A stretch of DNA of 6,780 nt from Acetobacteraceae bacterium (lineage in GTDB: Bacteria > Pseudomonadota > Alphaproteobacteria > Acetobacterales > Acetobacteraceae), in assembly GCA_947478535.1 (NCBI GenBank), contig CANJXD010000324.1:1-6780 (forward strand). Direction: 5' to 3'. Shown here in pieces: positions 1-5,559 of this stretch (positions are counted from its first letter, which is position 1; every line of letters begins with the position of its first letter). The position numbers and the translations under genes are program-made. The notes beneath the pieces were generated by a model, which worked only from the letters and a program-made list of their open reading frames with translations, did not search any database and was not told where the DNA came from.

Positions 1-131
1 ATCTGATCGACATTCGTCCCCGGGCCGAAGGGACAGATCAGGGTGATGGCGCGGCCCTGTGCCCGCGCGAGATGCGGTGCGGCGAGCAGAGCGGGCAAAG
101 TCAGGGCAGTTCGGCGGGCGAGGCGGTTCAT
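1..131 (-). CDS. Bug/TctC-type tripartite tricarboxylate transporter receptor, N-terminal fragment
   Basis: This is the 5' end of a minus-strand gene that leaves the window at base 1; only 43 codons are visible. The start is ATG at 131-129, preceded by GGAG about 8 bases upstream. The N-terminus is a typical export signal: a basic region ([10 protein letters not shown]), a hydrophobic stretch ([10 protein letters not shown]) and a likely cleavage site after ARAQ near residue 25. The mature part opens with a beta strand of the type [11 protein letters not shown]. In the Bug/TctC family this position has a 'I-x-L-V-x-P-F-x-P-G-G/T' motif that helps form the ligand pocket. Such periplasmic receptors bind small carboxylates for TctAB-type importers and are often present as many orphan copies in Acetobacteraceae and Burkholderiales. 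The ligand cannot be told from this fragment. The paired RR in the signal also allows Tat export. Family assignment is fairly confident given the shortness. Confidence 0.72.
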   Translation of the reverse strand, partial: MNRLARRTALTLPALLAAPHLARAQGRAITLICPFGPGTNVDQ

Positions 132-176
132 TGGCGGGGCTCCAGCGTGGCGGCTGCATTGAGCCACGCAAACCCC

Positions 177-202
177 GTGCCGGGCAAACACCATGCCGGC
201 AC
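177..202. repeat. Perfect 7-bp inverted repeat in the divergent spacer upstream of serC
   Basis: GTGCCGG (177-183) pairs exactly with CCGGCAC (196-202) around a 12-base loop. It lies 46 bp upstream of the minus-strand receptor start and 123 bp upstream of the serC start. It could be a dyad operator for the receptor gene, a hairpin in that gene's leader, or part of a structured serC leader. Nothing in the sequence decides between these. Confidence 0.4.
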
Positions 203-237
203 TGCGCGGATCAATCCCGATCGGAAGGCAGTCCCGG

Positions 238-265
238 CTTGTTTCCCGGGCAGGTCCGGTATACG
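238..265 (+). promoter_or_regulatory. Weak promoter candidate for serC-serA
   Basis: A CTTGTTT element (238-244) and TATACG (260-265) resemble alphaproteobacterial -35 (CTTG) and -10 boxes, with a spacer of 15-16 bp, which is on the short side. TATACG is the only clearly TATA-like hexamer in this GC-rich spacer. Transcription from it would begin near 271 and give a leader of about 55 bases. The spacer between the two boxes overlaps a small inverted repeat, CCCGG (233-237) with CCGGG (246-250). The call rests on similarity alone. Confidence 0.25.
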
Positions 266-279
266 GAAGGCGCGGGCCA

Positions 280-297
280 CGCCCCCCCACCGGGGCG
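280..297 (+). repeat. 6-bp GC hairpin in the serC leader
   Basis: CGCCCC (280-285) pairs with GGGGCG (292-297) around a 6-base loop. It ends 13 bases before the serC ribosome binding site (AAGGGAG, 311-317). If transcribed, it would be a compact leader hairpin that leaves the binding site free. It has no U-tract, so it does not look like an intrinsic terminator. Confidence 0.35.
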
Positions 298-325
298 CAT
301 CTGCTTCTGGAAGGGAGCCTCTGCC

Positions 326-1498
326 ATGTCCGCCAAGCCGGAAATCCGTCCCGCCAATCCCCGATTTTCCTCCGGCCCCTGCGCCAAGCGGCCGGGCTGG
401 TCGCTGGCCGCGCTCGACGGCGCGCTGCTCGGTCGCAGCCACCGCGCGAAGGATCCCAAGGCGAAGCTGGCCGCCGTGATCGAGCTTTCCAAATCCGTGC
501 TCGGCATGCCGAAGGACTGGCGCCTCGGCATCGTGCCGGCCTCCGATACCGGCGCGGTCGAGATGGCGCTGTGGTCGCTGCTCGGGCCGAAGGGCGTCGA
601 TATCCTGGCCTGGGAATCCTTCTCGAAGGATTGGGCGACGGATGTGACGAAGCAGCTTCGGCTGACCGATGTCCGGGTTCTCTCGGCCGGCTATGGCAAG
701 CTGCCCGATCTCGCCCAGGTCGATCCTGGCCGCGATCTCGTCTTCGTCTGGAATGGCACGACCAGCGGGGTCCGGCTCTCCAACGCCGATTTCATCGCCG
801 ATGACCGCGAAGGCCTCGCCATCTGCGACGCCACCTCCGCCGCCTTCGCGATGGAGCTGGACTGGGCGAAACTCGATGTCGTGACCTGGTCCTGGCAGAA
901 GGTCCTGGGCGGGGAAGCCGCGCACGGCATGCTGGCGCTCAGCCCGCGCGCCGTCGCCCGCCTTGAATCCTACAAGCCGGCCTGGCCGATGCCGAAGATC
1001 TTCCGCATGACCAAGGACGGCAAGATCAACGAGGGCATCTTCAAGGGCGAGACGATCAACACCCCCTCCATGCTCGCGGTCGAGGATGCGATCGACGGGC
1101 TTCGTTGGGCTGAATCCGTGGGCGGGCTGAAGGGCCTGGTCGCCCGGTCGGAAGCGAACCTCGCCGCCATCGCCGGCTGGGTCGCCACCAGCGCCTGGGC
1201 GGCCTTCCTGGCGGATGATGCGGCGACGCGGTCCTGCACCTCCATCTGCCTGAAGATCGTGGCCCCCTGGTTCACCGCGCTGGACGCGGATGGGCAGGCG
1301 CAAGCCGCGAAGAAGCTGTCTTCCATCCTGGAAAAGGAAGGCGTCGCGCTCGATGCCGCCAATTACCGCGATGCGCCGCCGGGCCTTCGCATCTGGGGCG
1401 GTGCGACGGTGGAAACCAGCGATATCGCGGCGCTGCTGCCGTGGCTCGACTGGGCTTTTGCCAGTGTCGAAGCCGAGCACAAGAAGGCCGCCGCGTGA
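326..1498 (+). CDS. serC: Phosphoserine aminotransferase
   Basis: This PLP enzyme of the cytosol converts 3-phosphohydroxypyruvate plus glutamate to O-phosphoserine plus 2-oxoglutarate, the second step of serine synthesis; related SerC enzymes also serve in pyridoxal phosphate synthesis. The protein is 390 aa. It opens with the [12 protein letters not shown] block typical of the alphaproteobacterial/Methanosarcina-type SerC subgroup, rather than the ~360-aa E. coli type. ICDATSA (D168) is the expected PLP ring-nitrogen aspartate, and TWSWQK (K192) is the expected Schiff-base lysine. [10 protein letters not shown] (241-250) is the phosphate/cofactor-binding loop region. The start ATG at 326 follows AAGGGAG with 8-base spacing and begins just before the conserved block. 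The reading frame stays open upstream to base 59, but that extension is not SerC-like. The stop TGA overlaps the serA ATG by one base, so the two genes are likely translationally coupled. Confidence 0.95.
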   Translation: MSAKPEIRPANPRFSSGPCAKRPGWSLAALDGALLGRSHRAKDPKAKLAAVIELSKSVLGMPKDWRLGIVPASDTGAVEMALWSLLGPKGVDILAWESFSKDWATDVTKQLRLTDVRVLSAGYGKLPDLAQVDPGRDLVFVWNGTTSGVRLSNADFIADDREGLAICDATSAAFAMELDWAKLDVVTWSWQKVLGGEAAHGMLALSPRAVARLESYKPAWPMPKIFRMTKDGKINEGIFKGETINTPSMLAVEDAIDGLRWAESVGGLKGLVARSEANLAAIAGWVATSAWAAFLADDAATRSCTSICLKIVAPWFTALDADGQAQAAKKLSSILEKEGVALDAANYRDAPPGLRIWGGATVETSDIAALLPWLDWAFASVEAEHKKAAA

Positions 1499-3090
1499 TG
1501 CCCGCACCGAAGGTTCTCATCAGCGACAAGCTCTCCCCGGCCTCCATCGCCATCTTCAAGGCGCGCGGCATCGAGGTCGATTTCAAGCCCGGCCTGAAGC
1601 CCGCGGAACTGCGGGAGATCATCGGCCAGTATGATGGCCTCGCAGTCCGCAGCGCGACCAAGGTGACGCGGGAAGTGCTGGATGCGGCGCCGCGCCTCAA
1701 GGTCGTCGGTCGCGCCGGTATCGGTGTCGACAATGTCGATGTCTCCAGCGCCACGGCGCGCGGCGTCGTCGTGATGAACACGCCCCATGGCAACGCCATC
1801 ACCACGGCCGAGCATGCCATCGCGATGATGTTCGCCCTCGCCCGGCAGATCCCGGAGGCCTCGGCCTCCACCAAGGCCGGGAAGTGGGAGAAGAACCGCT
1901 TCATGGGCGTCGAGCTTTCGGGCAAGACGCTCGGCCTGATCGGCGCCGGGAATATCGGCTCCATCGTCGCCAATCGCGCGATCGGGCTGCACATGAAGGT
2001 CATCGCCTTCGACCCCTTCCTCAGTGAGAAGCGGGCGCTGGAACTGGGCGTGGAGAAGGTGGAGCTGGACGCGCTGGTGGCGCGCGCCGACATCATCACG
2101 ATCCACGCGCCCTACACCGAGCAGACGAAGAACATCCTGAGCCGCGAGCGGCTTTTCGCCATGAAGAAGGGCGCGCGGGTCATCAACTGCGCGCGCGGCG
2201 GCTTGGTGGATGAGGTGGCCCTCTTCGAGGCGCTGCAATCCGGCCACCTCGCCGGCGCAGCACTCGATGTCTTCGAGACGGAGCCCGCGACGGACAGCCC
2301 GCTGTTCACGCTGGAGAACGTGGTCTGCACGCCGCATCTCGGCGCCGCGACCGCCGAGGCGCAGGAGAACGTGGCCCTGCAGGTCGCCGAGCAGATGAGC
2401 GACTTTCTGCTGTCCGGCGCCGTCTCCAACGCCATCAACATGCCGAGCGTGACGGCGGAGGAAGCCCCCCGCCTCAAGCCCTATATGGAACTGGCGCGGC
2501 TGCTCGGCGCGCTGGCGGGGCAGCTCACCGCCTCCGCTGGCGATGCCGTGAAGGCGATCCGCGTGGAGTATGAGGGCGCGGCGTCGGAGTTGAACCGGCG
2601 GCCGCTGACGGCGGCGGCACTGGCCGGGGTGCTGGCGCCGATGATGGGCGCGGTCAACATGGTCAACGCCCCGGCACTGGCCAAGGAACGCGGCATCGAT
2701 GTCGCGGAGACCGTGCATGAACGCAGCGGCGACTACGCGACGCTGCTGCGCGTGACCATCGTAACGGAGGGCTGGACGCGCAGCGTCGCCGGCACGCTGG
2801 TCGGCACCGGCAAGCCCCGTCTCGTCGAGATCAAGGGCATCCCGGTGGAGGCCGAATTCTCCGCCCACATGCTCTACGTCACGAACGAGGACCGGCCCGG
2901 CTTCATCGGCCATTTCGGCATGACGCTGGCCGATGCCGGCATCAACATCGCCACCTTCCACCTCGGGCGGAATGCTCCAGGCGGTGATGCGATCTGCCTC
3001 GTCGCGCTGGATGGCCCGATGCCCGCCAGTGTGCTGGCCGCCGTGCGCGCCCTGCCGCTGGTAAAGCACGCGGTGCCGCTGGCTTTCTGA
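1498..3090 (+). CDS. serA: D-3-phosphoglycerate dehydrogenase (long, ASB plus ACT domain type)
   Basis: This enzyme oxidises 3-phosphoglycerate to 3-phosphohydroxypyruvate with NAD+, the first committed step of serine synthesis, and supplies the SerC substrate. The protein is 530 aa, as in other long-form enzymes, versus about 410 for the short form. The substrate-binding half covers about 1-100 and 285-315, with the Rossmann domain between. The nucleotide motif is GLIGAGNIG (146-154). Catalytic residues expected in 2-hydroxyacid dehydrogenases are visible: R233 in NCARGG, E262 in FETEP and H280 in CTPHLG. D258 falls in the conserved ALDVFE. An allosteric substrate-binding domain follows at about 318-440, then an ACT domain (about 455-530) with NEDRPG and a following GINI (D465, N483), the positions where serine inhibits related enzymes. 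Feedback inhibition by serine is therefore likely, but not shown. The ATG overlaps the serC stop (TGATG). No separate promoter is apparent. Confidence 0.96.
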   Translation: MPAPKVLISDKLSPASIAIFKARGIEVDFKPGLKPAELREIIGQYDGLAVRSATKVTREVLDAAPRLKVVGRAGIGVDNVDVSSATARGVVVMNTPHGNAITTAEHAIAMMFALARQIPEASASTKAGKWEKNRFMGVELSGKTLGLIGAGNIGSIVANRAIGLHMKVIAFDPFLSEKRALELGVEKVELDALVARADIITIHAPYTEQTKNILSRERLFAMKKGARVINCARGGLVDEVALFEALQSGHLAGAALDVFETEPATDSPLFTLENVVCTPHLGAATAEAQENVALQVAEQMSDFLLSGAVSNAINMPSVTAEEAPRLKPYMELARLLGALAGQLTASAGDAVKAIRVEYEGAASELNRRPLTAAALAGVLAPMMGAVNMVNAPALAKERGIDVAETVHERSGDYATLLRVTIVTEGWTRSVAGTLVGTGKPRLVEIKGIPVEAEFSAHMLYVTNEDRPGFIGHFGMTLADAGINIATFHLGRNAPGGDAICLVALDGPMPASVLAAVRALPLVKHAVPLAF

Positions 3091-3098
3091 CCCCGGCT

Positions 3099-3122
3099 GG
3101 CGGCCCTTACCCGAGGGCCGCC
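3099..3122. terminator. Candidate bidirectional terminator hairpin between serA and the lpxC-like gene
   Basis: GGCGGCCC (3099-3106) pairs perfectly with GGGCCGCC (3115-3122) around an 8-base loop. It starts 8 bases after the serA stop. Its loop contains the TAA stop (3109-3107) of the convergent lpxC-like gene, so that gene's last codons lie in the stem. Neither strand has a real U-tract (plus strand continues TGTTCCGCC), which is common for GC-rich genomes but weakens the intrinsic-terminator call. Placement between two convergent genes is the main support. Confidence 0.5.
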
Positions 3123-4030
3123 TGTTCCGCCTGGTCCTCCAGGATCAAGCCGACCATTTCCAGCGCCATTTCATGCGTTGGCCGGCGCGCCGTGATGCGA
3201 GCCGCCAGTGGGGCGCTGAGGAAGGCGAGATCCCCCAGCAGGTCCAGGGCGCGGTGTCGCACCGGCTCCCCGGGCAGGCGGGCTCCGCCCAGGATGCGCC
3301 CGCCGACCAGGGCCGCAATATTGAACAGGCTGGCGCCGCGCAGCACCGGGCGGCGGTAGAAGCGCGAGAGAAGCGCGATCGGCAAGGCCCAGCGCAGCCG
3401 CCCGAAGCTGCGCGCGGCGGCGAGTTCCGTGACGAAGGCCTCGCCGAGCGGATTGCCCGCCCATTCCAGCTTGCCGAAACCCGGCAGTTCGAGCGTGACC
3501 GTCATGGTCAGGCTCTCCGCCGGCTGCGCGCGAATGACGCGGCCGGGGCGGATCACCTGCAACATGCGGCTGGGTGTCACGACCCGGCGCGGCACATCGG
3601 TTTGTGTGATCCCGGCTTCCAGGATGCAGCGGCACCAGGGAAGGGCGCTGCCATCCAGGATCGGCACCTCAGCCGCGCCAACAATCTCTGCCACCGCATC
3701 ATCGATGCCCAGTGCGAACAGCGCCGCCAGCAAATGCTCCGGTGTCCGCAGCAGGGCGGGCTCGCCGATGCCGCTGTCAGGCGCAAGGGCGATGGCGCTG
3801 CAGAAAGGCTCGAACCGCGCCAGATGCCACGCCGCTGTGACGTCCTGGTCGGTATGGCGCTCGGAACGCCGCCAGCGGAAGCGGATACCGGTGCCAGGCG
3901 GGGCCGGGTGCAGGACGAGGCGGGAGCGCTTTCCCGTGTTGAGGCCGACGCCACGCAGCGCCCTTGTGGGGCGGGCGAGCGTCGCGCGGCGGGTCGGGTC
4001 CCGCGCTGGCAGGGAAGCGGGTAACGTCAA
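3107..4030 (-). CDS. LpxC-like UDP-3-O-acyl-N-acetylglucosamine deacetylase, divergent
   Basis: LpxC is the zinc deacetylase of the committed lipid A step, acting in the cytosol on UDP-3-O-acyl-GlcNAc. The 307-aa product aligns by eye along the whole LpxC fold. Family blocks are GVGLNTGK (27-34), TPEHLLAAL (96-104), EVPILDGSA (121-129), AARSFG (205-210), RHRALDLLGDL (258-268) and THEMAL (285-290). By E. coli numbering the zinc ligands H79, H238 and D242 are kept as H99, H259 and D263; E78 and H265 are kept as E98 and H286. Deviations are H19 to N31, T191 to S208, K239 to R260, and D197 to W214. The segment before the zinc helix (LRGASLFNIAAL) differs from the usual LGGSxxxAIV. The start is TTG at 4030-4028; it is the only plausible start between the upstream in-frame stop (4063-4061) and the conserved region, with a weak GGGGTGG before it. 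It may be a paralogue rather than the housekeeping enzyme, so no symbol is given. Confidence 0.82.
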   Translation of the reverse strand: MTLPASLPARDPTRRATLARPTRALRGVGLNTGKRSRLVLHPAPPGTGIRFRWRRSERHTDQDVTAAWHLARFEPFCSAIALAPDSGIGEPALLRTPEHLLAALFALGIDDAVAEIVGAAEVPILDGSALPWCRCILEAGITQTDVPRRVVTPSRMLQVIRPGRVIRAQPAESLTMTVTLELPGFGKLEWAGNPLGEAFVTELAAARSFGRLRWALPIALLSRFYRRPVLRGASLFNIAALVGGRILGGARLPGEPVRHRALDLLGDLAFLSAPLAARITARRPTHEMALEMVGLILEDQAEQAALG

Positions 4031-4079
4031 GGCCCACCCCGCCCGGGATGAGCCAAACCGTCAGGGAGTGCCGCGATCG

Positions 4080-4112
4080 CCGCCATCGCCGGCCTGTAGC
4101 CTTCGATGGCGG
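4080..4112 (-). repeat. 9-bp hairpin between the lipoprotein gene and the lpxC-like gene
   Basis: CCGCCATCG (4080-4088) pairs perfectly with CGATGGCGG (4104-4112). Inside the 15-base loop, GGC (4091-4093) can pair with GCC (4099-4101), giving a two-step stem. It begins 19 bases after the lipoprotein stop on the minus strand and ends about 50 bases before the lpxC-like start. No U-tract follows. It could attenuate read-through, protect the upstream mRNA end, or be a protein-binding dyad. Confidence 0.45.
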
Positions 4113-4131
4113 AACGTTCAACTCCGGTGCA

Positions 4132-4662
4132 TCAGCCCCGGCGGCCGCCTCGCCCCGCCACTTCGCGGTAGGCGATACCGCCAGCTTCCGCCACGCGGGG
4201 CAGGGGCGGCAGGTTTGCCAGCCGCGCCAGGGCCTGCGCCCCGCCGACGGGGAAGGCGGGCCCGGACAGCGCGGCCTCCGCCTGGGCTGGGCTGCCTTCA
4301 TCGAGCGCCGCCGCTGCCGCGCGCAGCTGGGCGATCACCAAGTCAGCCGGCGCCTCGGGGGCGATGCCGATGGCGCGGCGGAATTCGTCGCGCCCCTGGG
4401 CCGTGGCGTTCAGTACGGCGCCGGAGGCACTGTGGCGGTAGAGCGGGTCACTGCGGAAACCGCTGGCCAGCACTTCCATCTGGACCGCCGCGCGCGCTGC
4501 ACGGGCGGGCTGGCCGTGCAACGCCGCGGTATCAGACAGCACGAAGGGGGCCGCTGTTGCCGCCCCGCGGATCGGCTCCCCGAAGCCGCCGAGATGCTGT
4601 GCGGCCGGGTCGGCGCAGGCAGTGATGGCGAGCAGGCCGAGCAGCGGCAGGATGGGGCGCAT
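4132..4662 (-). CDS. Small predicted lipoprotein of unknown function
   Basis: I do not recognise the family. The 176-aa product has a clear lipoprotein signal: a short basic start (MRP), a hydrophobic run (ILPLLGLLAI) and lipobox ITAC with the acylated cysteine at residue 16. The next residue is Ala, not Asp, which in the E. coli sorting rule favours the outer membrane. The mature 161 residues are Ala-rich and probably mostly helical, with acidic/basic helices around 50-85 and 105-135. They end in a basic tail (GRGGRRG). No catalytic motif is visible. The start ATG at 4662-4660 is set by GAAGGAAG just upstream (AGGA about 7 bases away); the frame is open 18 codons further upstream, but that start would bury the signal peptide. 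It lies 101 bp upstream of the lpxC-like gene on the same strand and may be cotranscribed with it, although a hairpin lies between them. The gene is likely real; the function is unknown. Confidence 0.75.
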   Translation of the reverse strand: MRPILPLLGLLAITACADPAAQHLGGFGEPIRGAATAAPFVLSDTAALHGQPARAARAAVQMEVLASGFRSDPLYRHSASGAVLNATAQGRDEFRRAIGIAPEAPADLVIAQLRAAAAALDEGSPAQAEAALSGPAFPVGGAQALARLANLPPLPRVAEAGGIAYREVAGRGGRRG

Positions 4663-4755
4663 GGGGGCTTCCTTCGGTACTCCGGAAAGCATGGGGCGAA
4701 GGCCGGGCAGGGCCAAGGGGCTGCGTCTCTACCGCCATGTTTCGTAACGCTAATT

Positions 4756-4781
4756 CACGGGACGGACGGACGTCCGCCGTG
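4756..4781 (+). promoter_or_regulatory. Bulged 10-bp hairpin/dyad just upstream of the dioxygenase gene
   Basis: CACGG (4756-4760) pairs with CCGTG (4777-4781), and CGGAC (4763-4767) pairs with GTCCG (4772-4776), with a GA bulge and a GGAC tetraloop. At DNA level the centre is also a perfect palindrome, CGGACGTCCG (4767-4776). It ends 19 bases before the first possible start of the dioxygenase gene, inside the 138-bp divergent spacer shared with the lipoprotein gene. An operator or leader hairpin is plausible. I see no convincing -35/-10 pair in this spacer; the only AT-richer patch is 4739-4757. Confidence 0.4.
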
Positions 4782-4800
4782 TTGATGATGCACGGCAACA

Positions 4801-5430
4801 ATGGGACAGACCATGCCACTCTCCACGCCCTTGATCCGCCGTCGGCTGTTTGCGCTGGCGCCGGCCTTCCTGCCGCTTCCCGTGCTCGCCCAGTCGGTCC
4901 GCACCCCGGCGCAGATGGAAGGCCCCTACTACCCCCGGGCCATCCCCGCCGATGCGGATGCGGATCTGGTGCGCGTCATCGGCCAGCCCGGCCCGGCGCG
5001 GGGCCAGCCCCTGCTGCTGACCGGCCTGGTCCGCGCCGCCGATGGCAGCGCCATGCCCGGCGCGCGGGTCGAGATCTGGCAGGCCGATGACCAGGGCATC
5101 TACCTGCATCCGCGGGAGGACCGGCTTGCCCAGCGCGATGCCGGCTTCCAGGGCTATGGCCGCGCGGTGGCCGATGGCGCCGGGCGCTACGCCTTTCGCA
5201 CCATCCGCCCCGGCCTCTACCCCGGCCGCACGCGCCACATCCATCTGCGCGCGCACCCCGCCCAGGGCGGTGCGGCCCTTACCACCCAGATCTACTTTCC
5301 CGATGAGCCCGGCAATGACAGGGACATGCTGCTGCGCCGGGTCGCGTCGGATCAGCGCGCCCTGCTGATGGCGCGGCTGTCCTCGGTGGATGGCGGCCAG
5401 CGCGCGGAATTCGATATCTTCATCGGATAG
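4801..5430 (+). CDS. Exported intradiol ring-cleavage dioxygenase
   Basis: The 209-aa product belongs to the catechol 1,2-/protocatechuate 3,4-dioxygenase fold, Fe(III) enzymes that open catechol-type rings between the two hydroxyls. Family signatures are MEGPYYP (39-45), PGARVEIWQADDQGIY (86-101) and IRPGLYPGRTRHIH (135-148). Expected iron ligands are Y101, Y140, H146 and H148; R143, three residues before the first histidine, matches the catalytic arginine position. The loop between the second tyrosine and the HxH pair is shorter (6 residues) than in PcaH (13). The N-terminus is an export signal: RRRLFALAPAFLPLPVLAQ, with a Tat-like RRLFAL and likely cleavage after residue 30, so it acts outside the cytoplasm. 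Two starts are possible. ATG 4801 is used here; ATG 4813 has a better binding site (GGGA 7-10 bases upstream) and would give 205 aa. No other aromatic-degradation gene is visible nearby, so the substrate is unknown. Confidence 0.88.
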   Translation: MGQTMPLSTPLIRRRLFALAPAFLPLPVLAQSVRTPAQMEGPYYPRAIPADADADLVRVIGQPGPARGQPLLLTGLVRAADGSAMPGARVEIWQADDQGIYLHPREDRLAQRDAGFQGYGRAVADGAGRYAFRTIRPGLYPGRTRHIHLRAHPAQGGAALTTQIYFPDEPGNDRDMLLRRVASDQRALLMARLSSVDGGQRAEFDIFIG

Positions 5431-5462
5431 GCCTTCGGGCCGCGCCCGACGCGTGGCGTTTT
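5430..5462 (+). terminator. Candidate intrinsic terminator after the dioxygenase gene
   Basis: Two tandem small hairpins follow the stop directly. GGCC-TTCG-GGCC (5430-5441) has a stable UUCG tetraloop and overlaps the last base of the stop codon. CGCC (5443-5446) pairs with GGCG (5455-5458) around an 8-base loop and is followed at once by TTTT (5459-5462), the only T-run nearby. The stems are short, so strength is uncertain, but stem plus T-run at the gene end is a usual terminator layout. Confidence 0.45.
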
Positions 5463-5478
5463 GGGCAGCCATGAACAG

Positions 5479-5510
5479 GGCAGGGGTTGCGGTGGGCCGC
5501 CCCCCCTGCC
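5479..5510 (+). promoter_or_regulatory. Long stable hairpin in the hisZ leader
   Basis: GGCAGGGG (5479-5486) pairs perfectly with CCCCTGCC (5503-5510). Inside it GCGG (5489-5492) pairs with CCGC (5497-5500) around a TGGG tetraloop, separated by a symmetric TT/CC internal loop. The whole 32-base structure is almost fully paired and ends 49 bases before the hisZ ATG. It lacks a following U-tract. It could be a second terminator-like element for the upstream gene or a regulatory leader for hisZ-purA. Confidence 0.45.
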
Positions 5511-5559
5511 ACACACGCGCCGCCCGTTCCCACCCTGGCCACACAGGCCCCCCAGGTCC

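Noticed and set aside
59..325. Upstream extension of the serC frame by 89 codons
   Set aside because: The extension overlaps the divergent receptor gene and is unlike SerC, whereas ATG 326 has a strong, well-spaced binding site and matches the family N-terminus.
128..1507. 459-codon minus-strand open frame opposite serC
   Set aside because: It lies wholly over serC, is rich in Arg/Gly as expected from the complement of a GC-rich gene, and has no family motif. It is a shadow frame.
1363..3069. 568-codon minus-strand open frame opposite serA
   Set aside because: It is antisense to a well-supported serA and has shadow-type composition (Arg, His, Gly rich) without recognisable domains.
4073..4080. 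GCGATCGC octamer palindrome
   Set aside because: It is a single copy here. This octamer is expected by chance in GC-rich DNA, and one occurrence supports no repeat family.
3429..4785. Long plus-strand open frames (3429-4625 and 3964-4785) over the lpxC-like and lipoprotein genes
   Set aside because: The minus-strand frames carry the LpxC motifs and a lipobox with a good ribosome binding site. The plus frames are low-complexity Arg/Ala/Pro sequence.
5508..5545. GCCACACA direct repeat (5508-5515 and 5538-5545) before hisZ
   Set aside because: There are only two 8-base copies 30 bp apart with no matching flanks. This is too little to call a regulatory site.
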